DNA of 64,000 nt. Origin: Acidiferrobacteraceae bacterium. GTDB taxonomy: Bacteria; Pseudomonadota; Gammaproteobacteria; Arenicellales; UBA868. A model generated the notes under the pieces. It ran no database searches. It was not told the DNA's origin and was given only the letters and a program-made list of their open reading frames with translations. The position numbers and the translations under genes were made by a program. The stretch spans positions 5,391 through 69,390 of the forward strand of contig PBJL01000026.1 in assembly GCA_002721105.1 (NCBI GenBank). The letters run 5' to 3'. Of the stretch, positions 46,603 through 55,853 are shown piece after piece (position 1 is the stretch's first letter; each line of letters starts with the position of its first letter).

Positions 46603-47259
46603 ATGCAATTAAAACATCATATTGACGCTGAACTGGAGAGCATCGGCCTTAGTTGCATTCGTGGTGAACGAACACTCTTTTCTGACCTCACTTTTACTTT
46701 GAGTCCTGGTGAAATACAGCAAATCAGTGGCACAAATGGCTCAGGAAAAACTAGCTTACTAAGAACACTTTGCGGGTTAAGTTTGCCTGAATCAGGACAA
46801 ATTCTCTGGTCTAAGAAGAATATTCGATCCCAATTTCACGAATATTTTAAAAATTTATTCTACCTTGGACATGCTAATGGCATTAAGTCCGACCTAACAC
46901 CTTTAGAAAACCTTCAGATATACTCCAAATTAACTCTTTCAGAATCCTATATGGATCCAAAAACTGCTCTTGAGAGGGTACGACTACACGAATTCCAGAA
47001 TGATCCTTGTAACACATTATCAGCAGGTCAATTGCGAAGAGTTTCTATTGCCAGGGTTTTGTTAGCGAACGTACCACTTTGGATTTTAGATGAACCTATA
47101 GCTGCTATAGATAGCTCTGGCATAGAATTGGTGGAAGAGTTGTTTGACGAGCATATTTCTAAAAACGGTATGATTCTCTTTACAAGCCATAGGCCACTTG
47201 GCGCAAATAGCCGTCATAACGTCATTATTGAACTAAGCGAATTCAATGTAAAAGAATGA
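46603..47259 (+). CDS. ccmA: Haem exporter ATP-binding protein CcmA
   Basis: A 218-residue ABC ATPase with Walker A GTNGSGKTSLLRTL, signature LSAGQLRRVSIARVLL, Walker B LWILDEPIAAID and the H-loop in LFTSHRPL. The order of motifs, small size and the ISGTNGSGKT/LSAGQ..R.S.AR features are those of CcmA, which with CcmB drives release of haem-loaded CcmE during cytochrome c maturation. Its end overlaps ccmB by four bases. The other ccm genes do not follow. Confidence 0.92.
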   Translation: MQLKHHIDAELESIGLSCIRGERTLFSDLTFTLSPGEIQQISGTNGSGKTSLLRTLCGLSLPESGQILWSKKNIRSQFHEYFKNLFYLGHANGIKSDLTPLENLQIYSKLTLSESYMDPKTALERVRLHEFQNDPCNTLSAGQLRRVSIARVLLANVPLWILDEPIAAIDSSGIELVEELFDEHISKNGMILFTSHRPLGANSRHNVIIELSEFNVKE

Positions 47260-47921
47260 TGATACTCTTTAGTCTAACTCTGAGAGATCTTAAACTAGCT
47301 TATAGACGTCGAAGTGAGGCATTTACCCCAATACTATTTTTCTTGATAGTAATTTCACTATTTTCAATCGGCATTGGTCCTAATTCTGAAGAAATCCCTC
47401 AATGGGGGCCAGGAATGATCTGGGTGACATCCATATTATCTACATTATTAGGACTTGGGTTGCTATTTCAATCAGACTATGAAGACGGCTCACTCGAACA
47501 ATTGGTAATCAGTCCACACTTTCTTCCAATGCTTGCACTGTCAAAAGTTATTGCCCATTGGATTATCACCGGAGTTCCATTAGTGCTTATCTCTCCCCTG
47601 GTCGGATTAACGCTTCAGATAGACGCTATAGCCGTAAAAACGTTGGTCTATAGTCTTTTGCTTGGCACGCCTACCTTAAGCTTAATAGGCGCTGTGGGAG
47701 CCGCCCTGACCGTAGGGTTAAAACGTGGTGGCCTACTACTTTCGATCCTAATACTGCCACTATATGTGCCAATTCTTATATTTGGCGCAAATGCCGTGCA
47801 ATCTGCCATCCATGGTATGCCGGTGACGGGACACTTATATATACTTGGCGCCTTTCTCTCGCTTTCCCTTGGTTTAGCTCCATTTGCAATCGGTGGTGCA
47901 CTCCGCGCGAGCATAAATTAA
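47256..47921 (+). CDS. ccmB: Haem exporter permease CcmB
   Basis: A 221-residue protein with six hydrophobic segments, normal for CcmB. FSLTLRDLKLAYRRRSEAFTP at the start, LFQSDYEDGSLEQLVISP and the short LRASIN-type C-terminus are family features. It forms the membrane part of the CcmAB complex. The start overlaps the ccmA stop (ATGA). It ends 13 bases from the convergent ilvD, so ccmC and later genes must lie elsewhere if the organism has the full system I pathway. Confidence 0.92.
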   Translation: MMILFSLTLRDLKLAYRRRSEAFTPILFFLIVISLFSIGIGPNSEEIPQWGPGMIWVTSILSTLLGLGLLFQSDYEDGSLEQLVISPHFLPMLALSKVIAHWIITGVPLVLISPLVGLTLQIDAIAVKTLVYSLLLGTPTLSLIGAVGAALTVGLKRGGLLLSILILPLYVPILIFGANAVQSAIHGMPVTGHLYILGAFLSLSLGLAPFAIGGALRASIN

Positions 47922-47934
47922 TACGACTCATTTA

Positions 47935-49614
47935 CTATTCATCTGTTACGCAGCCTTCGCTCGCCGTTTTTACCATTTTTATGTACTTAAATAGAGTGCC
48001 ACGACTAACTTTATAGGGCGGCATGCTCCATTTAGAGCGTCGCTCTAAAAGCTCTTGCTCTGTCAAATCAACATCGATAGAATTATTTTTGGCGTCAATC
48101 GTAATCAAATCTCCATCCTGAATTAAACCGATCGGCCCTCCGTCTTGTGCCTCAGGAACAACATGGCCAATGATAAAACCATGAGATCCGCCGGAAAAAC
48201 GTCCGTCCGTAATCAGTGCAACAGAATCACCAAGCCCGGCACCCATAATAGCTGACGTGGGCGTCAACATTTCCGGCATCCCAGGCCCTCCTTTTGGGCC
48301 CTCATATCGAATTACAATAACCGACCCTTTTTCTATGCGGTTTTCTTCCAATGATCGCAACATATCCTCTTCTCCATCAAAAACCATTGCCGGACCACTG
48401 AAATTTTGACCCTCTTTCCCAGTTATTTTAGCAACTGCCCCACCGGGTGCAAGATTGCCTCTAAGAATTCGAATATGGCCCGTCTTCTTAATGGGTTTGG
48501 AAAGAGAATAGATAACGCTCTGATCCTCAGGGAGGTCAGTAGCTAACTCAAGATTCTGCGCCAAGGTTTTCCCTGTGACAGTGCGACATGATCCATCCAG
48601 TAAATTCTCTTGTAGCAGATATTTCAATACAGCAGGTACTCCGCCAACCTGATGCAGGTCTTCCATGACATATTTTCCGCTCGGCTTAAGGTCTGCTAGT
48701 AAAGGAACACGATCGCTTACTGACTGAAAATCCTCAATCTTCAAATTGACATCCACTGCTCGAGCCATTGCGATAAGATGAAGCACAGCATTTGTCGAAC
48801 CACCGAGGGCCGATACTACTACCATCGCATTTTCAAATGCTTGCCTGGTCATAATATCTCGAGGACATAAATTAATTTCTAGTAAGTGCGAAATCGCTCT
48901 ACCTGCTTGCAAGCATTCCTCAATTTTTTCTCTGCCAGTAGCAGGATTTGAAGAGCTATATGGTAATGACATGCCTAAAGCCTCGATAGCGCTGGCCATT
49001 GTGTTCGCAGTATACATACCACCACATGCGCCAGGGCCCGGACATGCCTTATTGACAATTTCTTGTCTCTCTGAATCAGAAATAGCTCCAGAAATATATT
49101 CACCATAACTCTGAAAAGCTGAGACTATATCGACTACCTGGCCCGATGCATGACCTGGACGAATTGTACCCCCATAAACCATCAACGACGGTCGATTCAC
49201 ACGCCCCATAGCAATGAGACATCCTGGCATGTTTTTATCGCATCCAGGAACTGTGATAAGACCATCATACCACTGCCCTCCCATTACTGTTTCGATAGAA
49301 TCTGCAATTAGATCGCGTGATTGAAGAGAGTAACTCATCCCCGTAGTCCCCATCGATATGCCATCACTTACGCCTGCCGCATTAAATCTCATGCCCACAA
49401 GGTCTGCGTCTCCGACCCCTTCTTTTATCTTCAGCGCCAGATCGTTAAGATGAGTATTGCAAGGATTTCCTTCCCACCAAATGCTCGCAATACCAACTTG
49501 TGCCTTGCTCATATCGTCGTGGGTGAGTCCTGCCCCATAAAGCATTGCCTGGGATGCTCCTTGTGAGCGCGGTTGAGTAATTCGTGAACTAATCTTGTTA
49601 AGTGACTTCTTCAT
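47935..49614 (-). CDS. ilvD: Dihydroxy-acid dehydratase IlvD
   Basis: Iron-sulfur dehydratase of valine, leucine and isoleucine synthesis, 559 residues. The cluster cysteines are in [17 protein letters not shown] and [12 protein letters not shown]; the catalytic C-terminal region has [16 protein letters not shown] and the ending [15 protein letters not shown]. The length and cysteine pattern are those of the shorter, plant/mycobacterial-like group reported to carry an oxygen-tolerant 2Fe-2S cluster, unlike the 616-residue 4Fe-4S E. coli enzyme; this is an inference by family. It faces ccmB tail to tail and lies 12 bases after the AsmA-like gene. Confidence 0.95.
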   Translation of the reverse strand: MKKSLNKISSRITQPRSQGASQAMLYGAGLTHDDMSKAQVGIASIWWEGNPCNTHLNDLALKIKEGVGDADLVGMRFNAAGVSDGISMGTTGMSYSLQSRDLIADSIETVMGGQWYDGLITVPGCDKNMPGCLIAMGRVNRPSLMVYGGTIRPGHASGQVVDIVSAFQSYGEYISGAISDSERQEIVNKACPGPGACGGMYTANTMASAIEALGMSLPYSSSNPATGREKIEECLQAGRAISHLLEINLCPRDIMTRQAFENAMVVVSALGGSTNAVLHLIAMARAVDVNLKIEDFQSVSDRVPLLADLKPSGKYVMEDLHQVGGVPAVLKYLLQENLLDGSCRTVTGKTLAQNLELATDLPEDQSVIYSLSKPIKKTGHIRILRGNLAPGGAVAKITGKEGQNFSGPAMVFDGEEDMLRSLEENRIEKGSVIVIRYEGPKGGPGMPEMLTPTSAIMGAGLGDSVALITDGRFSGGSHGFIIGHVVPEAQDGGPIGLIQDGDLITIDAKNNSIDVDLTEQELLERRSKWSMPPYKVSRGTLFKYIKMVKTASEGCVTDE

Positions 49615-49626
49615 TAACGAACGGCC

Positions 49627-51804
49627 CTATAGTGCTCGAAAAAGTTCAGGCAAATCCAATTCAATTGACATTGAGCTAGATTTACCCGAAACCCGAAATG
49701 GAAAAATAATATCCGGCAACTCCTCGCCTCCCTTTCCCTTTAATATCCGATTCAACTTATTTGGACTAACATACCAGATCGCATCATACCAATCATCTGC
49801 AAAATTGTAGCTGCTTATACTAATAAGTCGCCAACCCAATGCATCAAATGATATATCATCACTAAATAATTGACCATCATTCATAATGATTGTAGCCGTT
49901 AAATCAGAAAACTTCACGCTGTGAAATAACGGCTCAAGATCTAACCGCAACCCAAATAGAAGTATCAGTTGCTCTCGCAACTGTGCCAATTGCCTACTCT
50001 GTTCCAGATACTTGTCCAAGTTTAAGATATTTCCTTCCGGAATGTGGATAATAATCTTGCCCTCAATTGAGTTCACAGAATTTGGAATAATAGAGTCTTT
50101 CACTATGATCTCCGCTTGCACATCACCAATGGCTTTGATGTTTTCACTTACACCAATAGATTTAAGAAAATCCCCAATATCAATGCTAGAATATGTTTGG
50201 TTAAAATTTATAAGGATGTCTCTCATCGGCTGATCTGCTTTAACACTAACATCTGCTCTGCCACCATATATTTCAAAATATATGTTGTTAATTTGCCAAT
50301 GGTTGTCGATTCTCCGCAGCGGTATTTCTACCCTATTTGCTTGAACTTTGTTCCATCGCATATGGTTTATCTTTATGTCACCAATTAATTCCAAATCAGG
50401 AAATTGATTGAAAATAAATATGAGAAAAGCTATACCAGGATAGTTATTAATATCTGCGTTAGAAAGAACTATTCGAGATAGATCGAGTGTATCTTCGGCA
50501 ATTTCAAAGGCCAATGTATAATTTTCTCGGTGTGTCGGCATTAATGACCCATAAATTTTTGATTGTGGCCAATCTAAGCTGAAGTTTTCAATTTCTAGTC
50601 CATGAACGCCCGTATTAACTTTTATGGTGGCTTCAACACTGTTCGATCTATTATTCTTTAAGGATCCATCAATAATAGTATTTGCCCAATTGTTGGCAGA
50701 AAAATTGATATCACCAGACGCCCTAAAAGAATAGTTAACAATAGTCAAAAAATCTTTAATTAAATCAGATTGGTTGACCGAGGATAAGCGAGTAATATCT
50801 GGAAGTAATTGAGTGCTTACGGAATTAAAAGTAACTCCTGTCAAGTTGATACTACTGTCTATGTCAGGATTAACCCAACGCCCATAAATTTCCGCGAAAG
50901 AAAGATTGTCAGTCTCTTCCGAATAAAAACCTTGGTCAAGCTCAAGAACGAATTCATCATTTTTGACCACACCAGCTACTTTTCCACGGGCAATTTCTAT
51001 CTGGGAATTTTCCACATCAAACTCTATTTTTTTTGCATGCCCAGTAATTAAGTCATCATCATTCGAAATAATAAAACTCATATTTTCTGTAAGGATCAAT
51101 TCCTGTTCATACATTAAAGCAATCTTTAATTCCGCTTCAAAAAAATGATGCGACCTACAAAAGCTTCCTCTACATTTAATTTCCGCTCCCATACTGATAC
51201 TATTGAAATCTTGATATACATTGTTCTCTATATCTAAGCCGATAATCTCAAGATGACTATCTGTATCGGCCCGCCCCCAAATAATATTCCCATTTTTTAT
51301 ACTGCCTCCGCTTATGAGAAGACCAGTGAAGCCCTTAATTAGCTCTATTTCGGGGCCCCCTAAACTGTCATTCAAAAGATTCCGAGCCATTAGATCCCAA
51401 TTGGTTTTATTTGAATCTAATCTATCTATTTTTAAATGTGGATTCACTAGTTGAAGTTTTGGACGAACTCTCGCTTTTAGAAAATCAATTAGTTGAAACT
51501 CGATCTCAATTAGTGAAGCTCTAAACATGGGGTCGGTATTACTGCGATCGTTCTCTGAAATAGAAACATTCTCAATTGCCAATTTGAAAAATGGTTTAGA
51601 ATTTATCAAACTGATATCCGCATTTATTTTTCCGTTTAAAAACACTTGATGACCCGTACGTGTTTCCGCCCACTCAATTAGGTGTTCCTTGTAATCTTCA
51701 GGATCGAAAAATATATGAAGCCACACAATGAAAAATCCAATAAATAGTATTATTGCACTAGACAAAACAATTATTAATTTCTTGAATAAGGACTTAATGT
51801 GCAT
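49627..51804 (-). CDS. AsmA-family envelope protein
   Basis: A 725-residue protein with one N-terminal membrane anchor (about 10-32, LIIVLSSAIILFIGFFIVWL) and a long beta-rich periplasmic part. The segment just after the anchor, FDPEDYKEHLIEWAETRTGHQVFLNGKI, is the AsmA N-terminal signature, and the C-terminal region (EGKIIIHIPEGNI, DLTATIIMNDGQLFSDDISFDALGW) matches the AsmA_2 type. Relatives are bridge-like proteins thought to move lipids between the membranes. It lies between dusA and ilvD on the same strand. Confidence 0.88.
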   Translation of the reverse strand: MHIKSLFKKLIIVLSSAIILFIGFFIVWLHIFFDPEDYKEHLIEWAETRTGHQVFLNGKINADISLINSKPFFKLAIENVSISENDRSNTDPMFRASLIEIEFQLIDFLKARVRPKLQLVNPHLKIDRLDSNKTNWDLMARNLLNDSLGGPEIELIKGFTGLLISGGSIKNGNIIWGRADTDSHLEIIGLDIENNVYQDFNSISMGAEIKCRGSFCRSHHFFEAELKIALMYEQELILTENMSFIISNDDDLITGHAKKIEFDVENSQIEIARGKVAGVVKNDEFVLELDQGFYSEETDNLSFAEIYGRWVNPDIDSSINLTGVTFNSVSTQLLPDITRLSSVNQSDLIKDFLTIVNYSFRASGDINFSANNWANTIIDGSLKNNRSNSVEATIKVNTGVHGLEIENFSLDWPQSKIYGSLMPTHRENYTLAFEIAEDTLDLSRIVLSNADINNYPGIAFLIFIFNQFPDLELIGDIKINHMRWNKVQANRVEIPLRRIDNHWQINNIYFEIYGGRADVSVKADQPMRDILINFNQTYSSIDIGDFLKSIGVSENIKAIGDVQAEIIVKDSIIPNSVNSIEGKIIIHIPEGNILNLDKYLEQSRQLAQLREQLILLFGLRLDLEPLFHSVKFSDLTATIIMNDGQLFSDDISFDALGWRLISISSYNFADDWYDAIWYVSPNKLNRILKGKGGEELPDIIFPFRVSGKSSSMSIELDLPELFRAL

Positions 51805-51859
51805 AACAGTTTTATAATTTGAAGCGCACTATATTTTTAGAAACTGGCAAGTGTATCTA

Positions 51860-52846
51860 CTATCCTTGCCGCATGATTTTTTCTGCATAGCGTTGGACAT
51901 CGCGAATAATCTCTATACCTCCGGCTTCATCTGATGAATACGCTGCTAAAAAATGTCGCCACGCACGAGCGCCGCGTCTACCATGAAAAAGACCAGAAAT
52001 ATGTCTTGTCATTGAACGCAAAGGCGTTCCTAATGCTAGTTCTTTTTCGATATATCGTTTATACATTTCGAGCACATCTAATATGGGGATAACTGGGCTG
52101 TCTAGTCTATAGATTATTTGATCGACTTCTGAAAGCAGTGCAGGATTTCTATATGCCTCTCGCCCAATCATCGCTCCATCTACAAACGATAAATGAGCTA
52201 ATGTTTCAGAAATGGAGGCAATCCCTCCGTTAATGATAATTTCTAAATTACTAAAATCTCTCTTCAATTGATAAACAGTACCATAGTTCAAAGGGGGGAT
52301 TTCCCGATTTTGCTTAGGACTAAGACCATTTAGCCAAGCTTTTCTTGCATGTACTATGAAAGTTGTACATCCGGCCAGTGAGAGACGATCAATAAAAGTA
52401 AACAAATCACTATAGTCGTCATTATTGTCGATACCTAGGCGACACTTAATTGTAACGGGGATGTTGACTTTCTCCTGCATCATTTGGAAAACTTGAGACA
52501 CAAGATCTGGTTCTTTCATCAAACACGCGCCAAACTGGCCTGCTTGGACGCGACTACTTGGGCAACCCACATTGATATTTATTTCATCAAATCCTGCGCT
52601 CTCTCCAAGTAATGCCCCTTTAGCCATTTCAACTGGATCACTGCCGCCGAGTTGCAAAGCAACAGGATTTTCACTGGGATGATGCATAAGAAAGCGATTC
52701 GCGTCACCATGCAGTAAGGCTTGAATTGATACCATTTCAGTATACAACACTGCATTTTTCGAAAATAAACGCATAAGATATCTATCATGCCGATCGCTAT
52801 AATCCATCATGGGAGCAACGCAAAAACTGCGGTCCAGTCGTCTCAT
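51860..52846 (-). CDS. dusA: tRNA-dihydrouridine(20/20a) synthase DusA
   Basis: FMN enzyme that reduces U20/U20a in the tRNA D-loop; 328 residues as for DusA. Motifs: RSFCVAPMMDYSDRHDRYLMR, QLGGSDP, EININVGCPSSRVQAGQFGACLM with the catalytic cysteine, TIKCRLGIDNND, and HARKAWLNGLSPKQNREIPP, which is distinctive for DusA. The RHISGLFHGRRGARAWR segment lies in the C-terminal tRNA-binding domain. First gene of a leftward run with the AsmA-like gene, 55 bases on. Confidence 0.95.
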   Translation of the reverse strand: MRRLDRSFCVAPMMDYSDRHDRYLMRLFSKNAVLYTEMVSIQALLHGDANRFLMHHPSENPVALQLGGSDPVEMAKGALLGESAGFDEININVGCPSSRVQAGQFGACLMKEPDLVSQVFQMMQEKVNIPVTIKCRLGIDNNDDYSDLFTFIDRLSLAGCTTFIVHARKAWLNGLSPKQNREIPPLNYGTVYQLKRDFSNLEIIINGGIASISETLAHLSFVDGAMIGREAYRNPALLSEVDQIIYRLDSPVIPILDVLEMYKRYIEKELALGTPLRSMTRHISGLFHGRRGARAWRHFLAAYSSDEAGGIEIIRDVQRYAEKIMRQG

Positions 52847-53229
52847 TTAGGTCTCAATAGAGGGCTAGAGGCAATTAAATATGTTTTTATCATGGATTCT
52901 GAGAACTAACTTATCAAATGTTGATCCAACATTGTATTAAATCCTTGCTGTTTTACCTCATTTGAATAGATATCGTTTCGCATCCTATAACTTATCGATA
53001 TTTTCTTCTAGATTCTTCAGGATGCTTGTTGAACCGTAAAGCTTTGCAACAGAAACCTCCTGATCAATGGTACATAGTTCCATGCATTCAATAAAAATAT
53101 AATCATAATTCGATTAAAATATGGTTTAACAAATAAGGATCTTGCTCCCATATACTATGCCATATCCGCACCTACAGAATTTAGTCAGCTAAATATCAAA
53201 ATGCTGATGATTCAACTACAAGGAAAGAA
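52847..53229. other. Divergent intergenic region dusA-gshA
   Basis: 383 bp with no supported gene. A TATACT at 53151-53156 could be a -10 element for gshA, with no clear -35 at the right distance. The gshA ribosome-binding site AAGGAA is just upstream of its ATG. A 32-codon minus-strand frame (52985-53083) exists but has no ribosome-binding site and is not called. Confidence 0.5.
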
Positions 53230-54786
53230 ATGAACGATTCTGTGCTAAAATCTGTAGAGGTAATTCAAAAATATGACGCTGGCACCGATCTCAGCCATAT
53301 ACGGCGTGGCATAGAAAAAGAAAGCCTAAGGATTAATAAAGATGGGACAATTGCTCAAACACCACATCCACCTGCGCTAGGATCATCACTCACACATCCA
53401 TATATCACAACAGATTACTCTGAAGCATTGGTAGAACTTGTCACCCCAGCTTGCTCTTCAGTAAGAGATACCTTGGATTTTCTTGACTCACTTCATCATT
53501 TCATTGTTAGCAATATAGGATCAGAGACTCTATGGGCTACGAGCATGCCTTGTATTCTACAAGGAGAACATTCTATCCCCATAGCTAATTATGGCGTATC
53601 AAATGTTGGAAAAATGAAACATGTCTATCGCGTCGGCCTGGCCCATAGATATGGACGGCTAATGCAAAGCATCTCAGGAATTCATTTTAACTTTTCACTA
53701 AGTGACGATTTCTGGCTACACTGGAGAAAAATAAAAAAATCAGCAGATAAATTAGTTGACTTCAAATCCCACTGCTATTTCGGCTTAATAAGGAATTTCT
53801 ATAGACATCTATGGGTAGTTTTATATCTTTATGGCGCATCTCCTGCTGTCTGTAATACTTTTGTTTCCGGAAGGAACCATGATCTAGAGGATTTCGGCTA
53901 TGGCACATTCTTTTTGCCTAACTCAACTAGCCTACGAATGGGTAACTTGGGATATCAAAGTGATGTTCAAACTGCTATAGACGTAGATCTTGAAAATATA
54001 CATTCATACTGCCAATCACTTGTAAATGCAACTAGAACAGTTCATCCACAATATGCCGAAATTGGAGTAAAGAATGACGAACGCTACTATCAATTAAATG
54101 CAAACCTTTTGCAAATTGAAAACGAATATTATGCTCCAGTACGCCCTAAGAGAGTAGCTCGATCTGGTGAAAGGCCATCTACTGCTCTCTTAAATCGGGG
54201 GGTAGAATATGTTGAAATACGAAGTATTGATATAGACCCCTTCTTGCCTTCCGGTATAGATGAGTCCGGAATAAAATTTCTTGAATTATTGTTAATTGGT
54301 TGTCTGTTTAAGGATAGCCCCTCATTAACAAAAAATGAAATGATACAACTTCGCACGTTTCAACATAAGGTTGTTTGCGAAGGCCGTTCAGCTTCCACGA
54401 CTCTCCCTCCATTTTTTGATACAAATCTAAGCGTTGGCGGAAAAACTCTTGTGGCAGAACTGCGGCCAATCGCCGCACTATTAGACTCCTCTGGGGAGGT
54501 AGGTTATGAAGTAGCTCTTGACGAGCAACTTCATAAATTTGAAAATCCTGAATCAACACCATCGGCTAAGATACTGAAAACTATGAAGGATCAAGAAATT
54601 TCTTTTTTTGAATTTGCAATGACTAAATCGACTGCGCATAAGCGCTACTTTGAGGCCTTCCAGCTATCGCAAAAAGAAAAAGATGCCCTTTCGGGTGAGG
54701 CGAAAAATTCAATCCATTGTCAAAAAGCATTGGAAGCAGCTGATTCTCTATCTTTTGAGGAATTTCTTGATCAGTATTATTCTTAG
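53230..54786 (+). CDS. gshA: Glutamate--cysteine ligase GshA
   Basis: First enzyme of glutathione synthesis, ATP-dependent, of the proteobacterial type; 518 residues, the same length as in E. coli. Motifs: RRGIEKESLRI at the N-terminus, TTDYSEALVELVTP with metal-binding acidic residues, AHRYGRLMQSISGIHFNFS, SLRMGNLGYQS and VEYVEIRSIDIDPF. It is monocistronic, divergent from dusA. It provides the glutathione used by the YfcG-like GST. Confidence 0.96.
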   Translation: MNDSVLKSVEVIQKYDAGTDLSHIRRGIEKESLRINKDGTIAQTPHPPALGSSLTHPYITTDYSEALVELVTPACSSVRDTLDFLDSLHHFIVSNIGSETLWATSMPCILQGEHSIPIANYGVSNVGKMKHVYRVGLAHRYGRLMQSISGIHFNFSLSDDFWLHWRKIKKSADKLVDFKSHCYFGLIRNFYRHLWVVLYLYGASPAVCNTFVSGRNHDLEDFGYGTFFLPNSTSLRMGNLGYQSDVQTAIDVDLENIHSYCQSLVNATRTVHPQYAEIGVKNDERYYQLNANLLQIENEYYAPVRPKRVARSGERPSTALLNRGVEYVEIRSIDIDPFLPSGIDESGIKFLELLLIGCLFKDSPSLTKNEMIQLRTFQHKVVCEGRSASTTLPPFFDTNLSVGGKTLVAELRPIAALLDSSGEVGYEVALDEQLHKFENPESTPSAKILKTMKDQEISFFEFAMTKSTAHKRYFEAFQLSQKEKDALSGEAKNSIHCQKALEAADSLSFEEFLDQYYS

Positions 54787-54957
54787 TTATTAGGGCTAAC
54801 AATCAATTTAGCGGGATATGGAAATAATGAATCTTATTCATAACCATCATTAGAAGCCAATTTATGGTAGACCTGAATACAGTATCATGGTTCATGTAAC
54901 ATCAAAATCCCTAATGACGCTAGACTTCTTAAATTTTTAAAACCTCGGAGGTAAGCT

Positions 54958-55806
54958 ATGAAAATAGAGAATATCGGTGTTGTAGGCGCCGGGACAATGG
55001 GCAGAGGAATTGTCCAAACCTGCGCACTTGGCGGTTTAACTGTATTAATGCACGACGTATCAGAACAAGTTCTTAACAAAGGTTTAAGCTCAATTGAAAA
55101 AAATCTAAATAGACTAGTACAAAAAGGCAAACTTGATGAGCCTTCAAAAGACCAAGCTTTAAACTGTATTAGCATAAGCACTAATTTAAAAAGTGTTTCG
55201 GAAAATAACCTAATCATTGAAGCAGCAACGGAAAACATGGAGACAAAAATATCCATCTTCTCTGAGCTATCACAAATGTGCACTGACAATACGATTTTGG
55301 CATCAAACACTTCTTCTTTATCTTTGACTAGCCTTGCATCTTTTTCAAAAAATCCCGAAAAGGTTATTGGCATGCATTTCTTTAATCCAGTTCCAATAAT
55401 GAAACTAGTGGAAATAATTCGTGCGATGCAAACATCAAATGAAACATATGAAGCAATCGAATCTTTAACTCGCGCACTTGGCAAAGAACCAGTCGCAGTC
55501 AAAGATAGTCCGGGCTTTGTTGTAAATCGTATGTTAGTTCCAATGATTAATGAGGCTGTGTTCATTTTGTATGAAGGAATTGCGACCCGTGAGGAGATTG
55601 ATTCTGCAATGAAACTTGGTGCAAATCACCCTATCGGCCCATTAGCCTTGGCAGATATGATTGGCATTGATGTATGTCTTTACGTTATGAATGTTTTGTT
55701 AGAAGAGTTTGGCGATAGCAAGTTTCGTCCGTGTCCATTGCTTAAACAAATGGTGAATGCTGGTTATCTCGGCCGTAAATCTAATAAAGGTTTTTTTGAT
55801 TATTAG
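54958..55806 (+). CDS. 3-hydroxybutyryl-CoA (3-hydroxyacyl-CoA) dehydrogenase
   Basis: A 282-residue NAD-dependent dehydrogenase, the typical short stand-alone form. The Rossmann start is IGVVGAGTMGRGIVQT; the catalytic histidine is in GMHFFNPVPIMKLVE, with the Glu of that motif; the C-terminal domain has DSPGFVVNRMLVPMINEAV and ADMIGIDVCLYVM, ending GRKSNKGFFDY. A good GGAGG site lies seven bases before the ATG. It may act in butyrate, lysine or short-chain fatty-acid breakdown together with glutaryl-CoA dehydrogenase; no thiolase or crotonase lies nearby. Gene name hbd/paaH left open. Confidence 0.92.
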   Translation: MKIENIGVVGAGTMGRGIVQTCALGGLTVLMHDVSEQVLNKGLSSIEKNLNRLVQKGKLDEPSKDQALNCISISTNLKSVSENNLIIEAATENMETKISIFSELSQMCTDNTILASNTSSLSLTSLASFSKNPEKVIGMHFFNPVPIMKLVEIIRAMQTSNETYEAIESLTRALGKEPVAVKDSPGFVVNRMLVPMINEAVFILYEGIATREEIDSAMKLGANHPIGPLALADMIGIDVCLYVMNVLLEEFGDSKFRPCPLLKQMVNAGYLGRKSNKGFFDY

Positions 55807-55853
55807 AAAAATGTTTACAGTGTCGGGCCTCTCTTGCTAGCGAAATTAGAAAA

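Noticed and set aside
52985..53083. 32-codon minus-strand frame in the dusA-gshA gap
   Set aside because: No ribosome-binding site, too short to be significant, no known motif; might be a decayed gene remnant but this cannot be shown.
54885..55565. 226-codon open frame antisense to the 3-hydroxyacyl-CoA dehydrogenase gene
   Set aside because: The sense gene has all family motifs and a GGAGG site; the antisense product has no recognisable features and mirrors the codon pattern.
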